A stretch of 34,488 nt of DNA. It comes from Anaerolineae bacterium (GTDB lineage Bacteria; Chloroflexota; Anaerolineae; Promineifilales; Promineifilaceae). Shown one piece after another: positions 25,638 to 32,048 of the stretch. The position numbers and the translations under genes were made by a program. A model generated the notes under the pieces. It worked only from the letters and a program-made list of their open reading frames with translations, was not told the DNA's origin and searched no databases. Position 1 is the stretch's first letter; each line of letters begins with the position of its first letter. The stretch lies in assembly GCA_024762395.1 (NCBI GenBank), contig JANTHP010000009.1, positions 1 through 34,488 on the forward strand, written 5' to 3'.

Positions 25638-26069
25638 ATGATGGATGGAGAAAGCCCCAACGTGACATTTCAACTCAATATCCCAGCCTCGTTTCGATTT
25701 TTGAATGTGGTTTCCAGCAGTATTACGGCCGTTTTAGAGCAAGTAAATGGCCTCTCTGAGCGCGATAACCTGACCTACAACATCATATTGGCCGTGCATG
25801 AAGTATGCGCCAACATTGTTGAACATGCTTATGGGGGTGAAGACGGCCGTATCCAAATAAACGTCGCTCTAAACGAAACAGAAAACCGCCTGATTGTTGA
25901 TTTGCTTGATACCGGTCGTTCCTTCGACCTATCAGAAATGGCCCAACCCGATCTTGACATGGCCCCCATACGCGGTTATGGATTATTCCTTGTTCATGAA
26001 CTTATGGACAAAGTAACCTACAAGCCTGGCGACAAAAAAAATCATTGGCGTTTGACAAAAAAATTATAA
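25638..26069 (+). CDS. RsbW-like anti-sigma factor/serine kinase (HATPase_c_2)
   Basis: A 143-residue GHKL ATPase of the RsbW/SpoIIAB type, which phosphorylates STAS antagonists and holds a target protein when the antagonist is phosphorylated. The N box is EVCANIVEHAY, the G1 box is LLDTGRSFD, and the G2 box is RGYGLFLVHELMDKV, all in the right order and spacing. AGAGGA lies nine bases before ATG 25638; ATG 25641 is an alternative. No sigma factor gene adjoins it in the window, so its output partner is unknown and could be a non-sigma protein. Confidence 0.9.
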   Translation: MMDGESPNVTFQLNIPASFRFLNVVSSSITAVLEQVNGLSERDNLTYNIILAVHEVCANIVEHAYGGEDGRIQINVALNETENRLIVDLLDTGRSFDLSEMAQPDLDMAPIRGYGLFLVHELMDKVTYKPGDKKNHWRLTKKL

Positions 26070-26409
26070 GCGCACTATCTCCTTTGCCAAATTAGGCTGC
26101 GGTTTTCATTCATCGGTGCTTTTCCTAGGAGTTTGTCGGAGAAAGGACAATAGGACACGGATTTGGGATTGTTTTGGGCCTTAAAATCCGTGTTTATCTG
26201 TGTTAATCCATGTCCTACCAAAGTTTTTGAGACTTTTCCGACAGCCTGCTAGTAATAAAAATTGTAAGAAACCATCCTTATAGTATTAATAGAAAATTAG
26301 TTACCAATGCTCTATTTGAAAAGCCCAAAACGATTGATCCGATACTTGGCGTTTATCAAGATCGTAGAGCAGTTTCCTACAAGAAACGCGGCAGGACATG
26401 GAGGTTAAT
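26070..26409. repeat. Intergenic region with nested palindromes
   Basis: A 340-base gap with no gene. A composite palindrome covers about 26134-26244: outer arms TGTCGGAGAAAG and CTTTTCCGACA, a middle pair 26151-26163/26205-26217 (12 of 13), and an alternative inner pair CACGGATTT (26156-26164) with AAATCCGTG (26184-26192). The rest (26245-26390) is AT-rich with no structure I can support. A strong ribosome-binding site GGAGG occupies 26400-26404. Confidence 0.65.
26400..26404 (+). promoter_or_regulatory. Ribosome-binding site fixing the receiver start
   Basis: GGAGG lies five bases upstream of ATG 26410 and overlaps the in-frame ATG at 26398-26400, so translation most likely begins at 26410. 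Confidence 0.7.
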
Positions 26410-26784
26410 ATGGGCGTAATACTTGTCGTAGATGATGAACCCGTCACCCAACTAATGTTGGGTATGATGCTGCAAAGAAGTAATCACGAAGTTGTAACAG
26501 CCATTGACGGTCAAGATGCCATGATGCATCTAGCCAGCGAAGAAATAGACCTGGCAATTATTGATGTCAACATGCCCAAAATGGATGGGTTAACTATGTT
26601 ACAACGTCTGCGTGCGGATGAACGGTATGCAACACTGCCGGTCATCATGCTCACTTCAAATGGACAAGGGCGGGTTCGTCAAGAGGCGCGAAAAAAAGGA
26701 GCCACCGGATTTTTAACCAAACCGGCCAGCTCCAGTGAAGTGACAGAGACAGTTGAACAATACTTGCACGATTCACCTGAGTGA
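26410..26784 (+). CDS. Single-domain response regulator (receiver only)
   Basis: A 124-residue CheY-like receiver. Acidic residues D8-D9 (VVDDEP), phospho-acceptor D52 (IIDVNMPKMDG), the conserved Ser/Thr in MLTSN, and the Lys in LTKPAS are all present, so it should be phosphorylatable. Start ATG 26410 is chosen over ATG 26398 because GGAGG at 26400-26404 is correctly spaced to the former. It has no output domain and must act through protein contact. A strong terminator follows at 26825-26858, so it is probably monocistronic. Confidence 0.92.
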   Translation: MGVILVVDDEPVTQLMLGMMLQRSNHEVVTAIDGQDAMMHLASEEIDLAIIDVNMPKMDGLTMLQRLRADERYATLPVIMLTSNGQGRVRQEARKKGATGFLTKPASSSEVTETVEQYLHDSPE

Positions 26785-26824
26785 AATTATTGTTGAATGG
26801 CAGATACCTTCAAAGCCATCAACA

Positions 26825-26858
26825 AAAAGCGGCGACGAGACACCTCGTCGCCGCTTTT
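26825..26858 (+). terminator. Strong Rho-independent terminator
   Basis: A perfect 15-base stem (AAAAGCGGCGACGAG, 26825-26839) with loop ACAC pairs with 26844-26858, ending in TTTT. The A-run and T-run flanking a GC-rich core suit termination in either direction. It lies 40 bases after the receiver gene. Confidence 0.85.
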
Positions 26859-26901
26859 GCATTGTGTGGTCACCTTAGAGCATTAGGGGAAATGGAGGTC
26901 T

Positions 26902-26933
26902 GAGCTTGTCGAAAACCGGCCCGCGACAAGCTC
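26902..26933. repeat. GAGCTTGTCG hairpin repeat
   Basis: A perfect 10-base stem GAGCTTGTCG (26902-26911) pairs with CGACAAGCTC (26924-26933) around a 12-base loop. It is probably a small dispersed palindrome; its role is not evident. Confidence 0.6.
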
Positions 26934-26965
26934 GAGCCTCGAATTATTTAACAGCGGCGTCACAA

Positions 26966-26995
26966 TTGGTTCAAAAAGAAAGAAAAAGTTATACT
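26966..26995 (+). promoter_or_regulatory. Possible promoter of the NarL-type regulator, leaderless
   Basis: TATACT at 26990-26995 resembles a -10 box, and TTGGTT at 26966-26971 is a weak -35 with 18-base spacing. The -10 ends seven bases before ATG 27003 and no ribosome-binding site is visible, so transcription may begin at or next to the start codon. Confidence 0.35.
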
Positions 26996-27002
26996 TGTCA
27001 CC

Positions 27003-27653
27003 ATGTCACTACGTATTCTTCTTGTTGATGATCACGAAGTTGTTCGCTTGGGTTTGAAAAGTTTATTGGATCACCATGCCGAGTTCGAGGTGGTTGCTGA
27101 GGCAGCATCCGAAACAGAGGCCGTGCAAAAAGCTGTTACGCATGAACCTGATATTGTGCTGATGGATATTCGCCTTTCAGGCGGCAGTGGTATTGAAGCT
27201 TGCCAGCAAATTATCGCCAAATTACCTGAAACAAAAGTCATTATGTTGACCTCATATGCCGAGGATGAAATGCTGTTTGCGGCTATACGGGCCGGGGCTA
27301 CCGGGTATGTATTGAAGCAAGTAGGCGGTATTGATTTGATTCGGGCAATTGAAGCCACTGCGCGGGGTGAGGCAATGCTTGACCCCTCTTTGACACAGCG
27401 TGTTTTCTCCGAAATTCGCTCATCCATTCAAAAAGAAGAAGCGGCAGCCTTCACCGATCTTACTGCGCAGGAGATGCAAGTTTTGTCTTTAATTGCCGAG
27501 GGTAGCACCAATCGGGAAATTGCCAGCGCTTTGTTTTTGAGCGAAGGTACGGTGCGAAATTATGTGAGCAGCATACTTTCTAAACTTGGCGTATCTAATC
27601 GGGCTGAAGCAGCCGCTTATGCAATTCAACATCATCTGAAGGATTATTTGTAG
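27003..27653 (+). CDS. NarL/FixJ-type response regulator
   Basis: A 216-residue transcriptional regulator with an N-terminal receiver (D9-D10, phospho-acceptor D55 in LMDIRLSG, MLTSYA, Lys in YVLKQVGG) and a C-terminal LuxR-type helix-turn-helix at about 148-212 (LTAQEMQVLSLIAEGSTNREIASALFL split over the first helices, then SEGTVRNYVSSILSKLG). It is most likely the partner of the histidine kinase encoded at 27806. Between them lies a 152-base gap with a palindrome, so the two may be separately expressed. Its targets are unknown; the neighbouring clusters are candidates. Confidence 0.93.
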   Translation: MSLRILLVDDHEVVRLGLKSLLDHHAEFEVVAEAASETEAVQKAVTHEPDIVLMDIRLSGGSGIEACQQIIAKLPETKVIMLTSYAEDEMLFAAIRAGATGYVLKQVGGIDLIRAIEATARGEAMLDPSLTQRVFSEIRSSIQKEEAAAFTDLTAQEMQVLSLIAEGSTNREIASALFLSEGTVRNYVSSILSKLGVSNRAEAAAYAIQHHLKDYL

Positions 27654-27756
27654 GTAACCATACAGCGTAGTCGAGGGGATTTATCAAATTTTCTAGCATG
27701 ACCAGACGCTTACCAGACTAAATTTGACAAATCTACAGGATTACCTGAATAGTTAC
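27653..27756. repeat. Palindromic element between regulator and kinase
   Basis: Inner arms GATTTATCAAATTT (27678-27691) and 27720-27733 pair at 13 of 14 positions and resemble the palindrome at 18218-18241. Outer arms GTAACCAT (27654-27661) and ATAGTTAC (27749-27756) pair at 7 of 8. The right end (ACCTGAATAGTTAC) resembles the right end of element A at 5704-5718, so this may be a hybrid or a distant member of that family. Confidence 0.6.
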
Positions 27757-27805
27757 ATTTATGGAACATCTCCGATCGGTTACAGCGGGAATTGGGTGAT
27801 TGCTA

Positions 27806-28966
27806 ATGCCTGACGAGAGAAATACCTCCTATCAGCGGGAATTAGAAGAAAAAACCGAGCAGCTAACGGCGCTTAATCGTGCGGCAATTGCGGTTGCCGG
27901 TGAATTGTCCCTTGAAAAGGTGCTGCAGCAGATTGTGGATTCAGCTCGCGAATTGGTTAGGGCGCGATATGCCGCTCTAGGTGTGCCTGGCGTTGATGAT
28001 GCCCTGGAGACGTTTGTGCAGAGCGGTATGGCGTCGGAAGATGTCGCGCGCGTGCCGCATTTTCCAAAGGGATTAGGGTTGTTGGGAGCGATTATCAAGG
28101 AGAAACGGCCGATTCGCATTCCCCACATTTCTCAAGACCCGCGCTCGGTAGGGTTTCCTCCACATCATCCTCAAATGGATAATTTTCTGGGCATCCCTAT
28201 TATGGCTGGAACCCAGGTATTGGGGAACCTTTATCTAGCAGATAAGATAGACGCTCCTGAATTTTCGGTTAGCGATCAGGAAGCGGTTGAAATGTTTGCG
28301 GTTCATGCCGCTGTTGCTATCCAGAACGCGCGTTTATATGAACAAGTTGGTCGTTTGGCGATTGTTGAAGAACGAGCCCGCATTGGCATGGATTTGCATG
28401 ATGGCATTATTCAATCCATTTATGCTGTTGGCTTAACGTTGGAGTCAGTTAAATTAGTGCTTCCGAATCAGCTAGAAAAAGCGGACGTTTTGCTTGATCG
28501 GGCCATTGAAGGGTTGAATGATACGATTCGTGACATACGCAATTTCATTTTGGACTTGCGCCCCCAACGTTTTCGCGGTGATATAGATTTGGGCATTGCG
28601 CGACTGGTGCGTGAGTTTCAGGCGAATGCGATGGTTCCTGTGGAACTGGATGTGGAGCGGGAAGTTTCGACGGCTTTGCCCACGCCTGTTGCCCGCGCCT
28701 TATTTTTGACGACACAAGAGGCATTAGCCAATATCGCCCGACATGCTAGAGCTACATTGGTGACGCTTGTGGCCAGGCGCGTGGATGGCACGGTTGAGTT
28801 GTTGGTGACTGATAATGGTCGTGGGTTTGATATGAGTACGCAGGACCAAACGATTGGTCATGGTTTGTCGAATATGCGTGCTCGGGCGGAGGAATTACAG
28901 GGGGTTTGTTCTATTGAATCCACGCCTGGCCATGGCACCAGAATTGAGTTGATACTGCCTTGTTAA
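27806..28966 (+). CDS. GAF-domain sensor histidine kinase (HisKA_3, NarX/DegS-like)
   Basis: A 386-residue cytosolic histidine kinase. An N-terminal coiled-coil (about 5-40) leads to a GAF sensor domain (about 22-180), then the HisKA_3 dimerisation domain with ERARIGMDLHDGIIQ where H198 is the phosphorylated residue, and an HATPase domain with N box TTQEALANIARHA, G1 VTDNGRGFD and G2 HGLSNMRARAEEL. No membrane segment is present, so it senses an internal signal through GAF. ATG 27806 is preferred over TTG 27800. It pairs with the NarL-type regulator upstream. Confidence 0.92.
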   Translation: MPDERNTSYQRELEEKTEQLTALNRAAIAVAGELSLEKVLQQIVDSARELVRARYAALGVPGVDDALETFVQSGMASEDVARVPHFPKGLGLLGAIIKEKRPIRIPHISQDPRSVGFPPHHPQMDNFLGIPIMAGTQVLGNLYLADKIDAPEFSVSDQEAVEMFAVHAAVAIQNARLYEQVGRLAIVEERARIGMDLHDGIIQSIYAVGLTLESVKLVLPNQLEKADVLLDRAIEGLNDTIRDIRNFILDLRPQRFRGDIDLGIARLVREFQANAMVPVELDVEREVSTALPTPVARALFLTTQEALANIARHARATLVTLVARRVDGTVELLVTDNGRGFDMSTQDQTIGHGLSNMRARAEELQGVCSIESTPGHGTRIELILPC

Positions 28967-28997
28967 TCGAGGTAGACTTGGTTGTTTCACCAGAGAG

Positions 28998-29059
28998 GAC
29001 CTGCGAGGTTTTTTAGCAGTTTTTGCAGCTTGGCGCCAGAGGTGAAAACCTCGCAGGTC
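28998..29059. terminator. Bidirectional terminator-like palindrome
   Basis: A perfect 15-base arm GACCTGCGAGGTTTT (28998-29012) pairs with 29045-29059, with a 32-base loop. It sits in the gap between two convergent genes, the histidine kinase ending at 28966 and the CBS gene ending at 29090, so it could separate their transcripts. The sequence style also fits a dispersed palindromic repeat. Confidence 0.6.
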
Positions 29060-29089
29060 TAAAATTCGCCAGATTCCAGTTAGCAGTTG

Positions 29090-29500
29090 TTAGTTTTTGG
29101 TTGTTGCGAAGTGATTGAGAAAATCTGTTGCTGTGATGATACCGACGAGGGTGTCATTGTCAATAACCGGTAATGCTCCAAATTTGTACATGCTGAGTAT
29201 TTCGGCGGCACGATAGGCCGGTGTGTTTGGCGTTACAGTGATCGGGTCGGGGGTCATGCAGCTTTCTACAGTGACGGTATCGAGCAATTCTTCATCTTGT
29301 GTCCGGTCGTGCAGCACGACGGGCGAGTTCATGATCAAACGAATGTCTCGATCGGTAACGATGCCGATGAGCTTGCCGTTTTCCAGTACTGGAATTTGCC
29401 GGTAGCCGCCGGTTTTCATGACGCCTATGACGGACCGCAGGGGGGTAGCTGGCGTTACGGTGTCGGGAACGGCCGTCATCAAATCATTTACAGTTAGCAT
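29090..29500 (-). CDS. CBS-domain pair protein
   Basis: The only clear - strand gene, encoding 136 residues made of two CBS domains (about 5-60 and 75-135). Motifs such as IPVLENGKLIGIVTDRDIR and LPVIDNDTLVGIITATDFL show both repeats. Such tandem pairs bind adenosine nucleotides and regulate partners. Start ATG at 29500 is chosen over the longer frame to 29542 because GGGAGAG lies just upstream on the - strand and the protein then begins at the first CBS element (MLTVNDLM). It is divergent from the pseudo-receiver gene at 29676, with which it may share control. A related protein is encoded at 31602. Confidence 0.88.
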   Translation of the reverse strand: MLTVNDLMTAVPDTVTPATPLRSVIGVMKTGGYRQIPVLENGKLIGIVTDRDIRLIMNSPVVLHDRTQDEELLDTVTVESCMTPDPITVTPNTPAYRAAEILSMYKFGALPVIDNDTLVGIITATDFLNHFATTKN

Positions 29501-29675
29501 AGTTATCTCTCCCAAATCCTTTTCCCTTACAGTGTAAATCATTTGTCATGTAGATTGTCGTGGAGAATGTCATACTTGATGGATGACTTTCTTCCCGTAT
29601 CTCAATGACATTTGACACTCGGATTCGGATTCGTCAAATTCTACAATCTGTTTATCTCCTACTGGCTAAGATATT
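29501..29675. promoter_or_regulatory. Divergent intergenic region
   Basis: This 175-base region separates the divergent CBS and pseudo-receiver genes and must carry both promoters. An inverted pair AATGTCAT (about 29568) and ATGACATT (about 29607) is a possible operator, and GATTCGTCAAATTCTACAATC near 29631-29650 resembles the palindromes at 18218 and 27678. I cannot assign -35/-10 boxes with confidence. Confidence 0.35.
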
Positions 29676-30089
29676 ATGTTGAATTGGACGATGAATGGTA
29701 TTCGGCTGCTAATTATAGAAGAACACGTTGCCGTGCGTGATGCGCTACAAGTACGGTTAGAATCCTCTTCAAGCCTTGAGGTAGTTGCCGCTTACCCCAG
29801 CACGGCCGCTTGGGAGGCGCAGCGATCGTTGCTTACAGAAGCGTGCGAAGCTGACGTGGTCCTGCTGGGATTGAAAGGAAACATGCGCCGTCCAATTCAC
29901 GCCATTGTCCAGGATATAAAAGCGTTCAAACAATTGGGAACGGCCGTTATCGTTTTAGCCTCTGTTGCTGATGAGGTGGAACGGGAATTGGCGCTGCAAG
30001 CCGGCGCGGAACGTTATTTACTCAAAGACATCAACTCCATTCATCTGATTGCTGAAATTGAATCATTGGCCTCTGCGCGTATCAAGTAA
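29676..30089 (+). CDS. Receiver-like protein lacking the phospho-acceptor Asp
   Basis: A 137-residue protein with a CheY/NarL-receiver fold pattern: IRLLIIEEHVAVRDAL at the start, ADVVLLGLKGN at strand 3, VIVLASVADEVE at strand 4 and GAERYLLKDI at strand 5. The paired acidic residues are E15-E16 and the acceptor Asp is Gly65 (LLGLKG where LLDLRMP is usual), while the Lys of YLLKD is kept. It should not be phosphorylated in the normal way. It is probably a binding-type pseudo-receiver. No DNA-binding domain is attached. ATG 29691 is an alternative start. Confidence 0.8.
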   Translation: MLNWTMNGIRLLIIEEHVAVRDALQVRLESSSSLEVVAAYPSTAAWEAQRSLLTEACEADVVLLGLKGNMRRPIHAIVQDIKAFKQLGTAVIVLASVADEVERELALQAGAERYLLKDINSIHLIAEIESLASARIK

Positions 30090-30402
30090 TCTTTCAATTG
30101 TCTGTGAACGGAATTCACAGGCTGAGACAAGAAGTACGCTGAAGCGTACTGAGAGAGATCTTCCGAACGCGCTTTCAGCGCGTTTCTTATATCAGCCGTC
30201 GAATTTTATTCGGTGGTGACCAGAGGCAGCCAATTTAACATTGTCAAAATAGTTACCTTCCAAACAAAAATGAAGCGAAATATAATATCTTCCCGTATGC
30301 TTTGCTGAGAGGCGGTTTTGGCTCTAAACTTGTAGGTGGCAGATAGCGGCCTGTTACGATAACGGCCGTAACAAACAAATAAACGGGAGAATAAGAACAA
30401 TT
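30090..30402. other. Intergenic region: three hairpins and a promoter candidate
   Basis: The 313-base gap begins with three hairpins in a row: CTGTGAA/TTCACAG (30103-30109/30115-30121), AGTACGC/GCGTACT (30134-30140/30145-30151, loop TGAA) and AACGCGCT/AGCGCGTT (30167-30174/30178-30185, followed by TCTT). The last could terminate the pseudo-receiver transcript. Nearer the next gene, GTTACG/CGTAAC (30353-30358/30367-30372) encloses the single intergenic ACGGCCGT octamer. GGGAGA at 30385-30390 is a rather distant ribosome-binding site. Confidence 0.65.
30258..30286 (+). promoter_or_regulatory. Possible promoter of the disulfide-formation operon
   Basis: A perfect TATAAT at 30281-30286 is preceded by TTCCAA at 30258-30263, a weak -35, with 17-base spacing. 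It would give a leader of about 110 bases ahead of the DsbA-like gene. The match is by eye only. Confidence 0.4.
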
Positions 30403-31092
30403 ATGGCAAAAAAAGTAAGTAAAAAACGCAACGTGCAGGCTAAACGGCAGACCAACTGGGTTTTGATTGGCGGCGTTATTGTCGTTGGTGTGATTGGTCT
30501 ATTCGCGTTACTTTTCCTCTCTTTGCAGACCCCTACAGCCGTAGAATCATTATCACTTGAGACTTATTGTCAGGACAATCCGGGTAACTGTCCAGCCAAA
30601 GGCGCTGAAGACGCCCCTGTGACCATCGTCGAAATTGCTGATTTCGGCTGCCCCCACTGCCGCGATTTCAATGTGCAAACAGAGCCGCTCATTGATCAGC
30701 AGTATATTGAAACCGGACAAGTGCGCTATCTGGCGCTGCCATTCGCTTTGAGTCCGGCTACGATGCCTGCCGCTAACGCCGGGCTGTGCGCAGCGGAACA
30801 AGGCCGCTATTTCGAGTTTAGCGCGGCTATGTTTGCCGGTTTCGAGGAGCCTGATGCGCGAGAACGGAGCGGATTTTTACGCGCCGGCGCCATCGCAGGT
30901 TTGGATACCGACAGTTTTACCGCTTGCATGGATCAGGCAAAATATAACAACATCTTGCAAGACAACATTTCAGCGGCACAATCTGCCGGCGTATCTTCTA
31001 CCCCTAATTTCTTTATCAACGGACAACATGTTGAAGGCGCCATGCCGTTTGCCGCATTCCAGCAGCAAATTGACGCTCTGCTAGGCTCTTAA
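30403..31092 (+). CDS. DsbA-like membrane-anchored thiol oxidoreductase
   Basis: A 229-residue thioredoxin-fold protein with a basic cytosolic N-terminus, one membrane anchor at about 19-42 and an extracytoplasmic DsbA/BdbD-type domain. The active site is C83-P-H-C86 in DFGCPHCRDF, the same CPHC as DsbA, and the cis-Pro loop is SSTPNFFINGQ near residue 199. Two further Cys (about 57 and 63) may form a structural bond. It oxidises cysteines in exported proteins. The VKOR gene that would re-oxidise it starts one base after the stop. Confidence 0.92.
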   Translation: MAKKVSKKRNVQAKRQTNWVLIGGVIVVGVIGLFALLFLSLQTPTAVESLSLETYCQDNPGNCPAKGAEDAPVTIVEIADFGCPHCRDFNVQTEPLIDQQYIETGQVRYLALPFALSPATMPAANAGLCAAEQGRYFEFSAAMFAGFEEPDARERSGFLRAGAIAGLDTDSFTACMDQAKYNNILQDNISAAQSAGVSSTPNFFINGQHVEGAMPFAAFQQQIDALLGS

Positions 31093-31093
31093 T

Positions 31094-31537
31094 ATGACTC
31101 TTCGAACCGAAAAGTGGCAGCTTCGGCTAATTCAATTATTGACTATACCCGGCATTTTGACGGCGTATTATTTATGGCTGTATCATGGAGGCACGTTATA
31201 TTCCGCTTGTACCACCAACGCCATATTTGACTGCGGTCAGGTTAGTGGTCCGGGCGCGCGGTTTGCTTCCATTGGCCCTGTGCCGGTGGCGATGATTGGT
31301 CTTGCTGGCTATATCTTCATCTTTTTATTAGTTTGGTTAAAGGATTGGCTGCCCGTTGTTGAAGAAAACCTGGCAGAACTGATGTTGGGAACAACGGGAT
31401 TGGCGTTTTTGTTCACGTTAGGGCTGACAGCATTGGAGTTTTTTGTCATTCATGCTTTTTGCCAATACTGTCTATATTCAGCCGTGATTGTGACTGTGAT
31501 GTTTATTCTGGCAGTTTGGTATTTAAAAACACGTTAG
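31094..31537 (+). CDS. Vitamin K epoxide reductase (VKOR) family protein
   Basis: A 147-residue four-helix membrane protein that passes electrons from DsbA-like proteins to quinone. The active CxxC is C123-Q-Y-C126 (HAFCQYCLYSA), and the loop pair C39 and C47 (SACTTNAIFDCGQVS) is at the expected spacing. Membrane segments are at about 13-30, 63-82, 95-118 and 124-143. It has no fused thioredoxin domain, the partner being the separate DsbA-like protein just upstream. This VKOR-DsbA pairing is common in Actinobacteria, Cyanobacteria and Chloroflexota. Confidence 0.92.
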   Translation: MTLRTEKWQLRLIQLLTIPGILTAYYLWLYHGGTLYSACTTNAIFDCGQVSGPGARFASIGPVPVAMIGLAGYIFIFLLVWLKDWLPVVEENLAELMLGTTGLAFLFTLGLTALEFFVIHAFCQYCLYSAVIVTVMFILAVWYLKTR

Positions 31538-31601
31538 TCGTAGAATAATTTACCAAACTTGTGGTGAACATAGTCAAACTATCGCGCTGTGCAAGGGGGC
31601 G

Positions 31602-32024
31602 ATGATGAGATTGGAATTGGTGCGGGATTGGATGACTCGTGACGTGGTTACGGTTACGCCAGGTATGCGCTTGTTTGATGCAGAAGCGCTGATGACTAAA
31701 CATAAAATTCGCCGTTTGCCTGTGCTGGAAAACGGCCGTCTCACCGGCATCGTCACACAGGCGAATCTTTGCGCGGCACGGCCGTCTTCCGCCGAAACAG
31801 TCGGTCAAATCATGGACGTTGACCTGGTTACCGTATCCCAAGATGCAACCGTGGGTGAAGCTGCTCAACTCATGCTCAAAAACAAAATTGGCGGCTTGCC
31901 TGTTCTGGACCGAGACGCCAATTTAGTGGGCCTCATCACCGAATCAGACATTTTTCGCCTGGTTGTCCACGACTGGATGCTTTCCAGCGGCGACTCGACA
32001 GAACCATATGCGCGGTATCAGTGA
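31602..32024 (+). CDS. CBS-domain pair protein (second)
   Basis: A 140-residue protein of two CBS domains (about 8-62 and 70-130): VRDWMTRDVVTVTPGM and RRLPVLENGRLTGIVTQ in the first, MDVDLVTVSQDATVG and GGLPVLDRDANLVGLITESDIF in the second. It probably senses adenosine nucleotides. ATG 31605 is an alternative start. It lies 64 bases after VKOR and 24 bases before the dehydrogenase gene, so it may be co-transcribed with the latter and regulate it. Confidence 0.88.
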   Translation: MMRLELVRDWMTRDVVTVTPGMRLFDAEALMTKHKIRRLPVLENGRLTGIVTQANLCAARPSSAETVGQIMDVDLVTVSQDATVGEAAQLMLKNKIGGLPVLDRDANLVGLITESDIFRLVVHDWMLSSGDSTEPYARYQ

Positions 32025-32048
32025 AACGTAATTAATAAGGAGAACACA

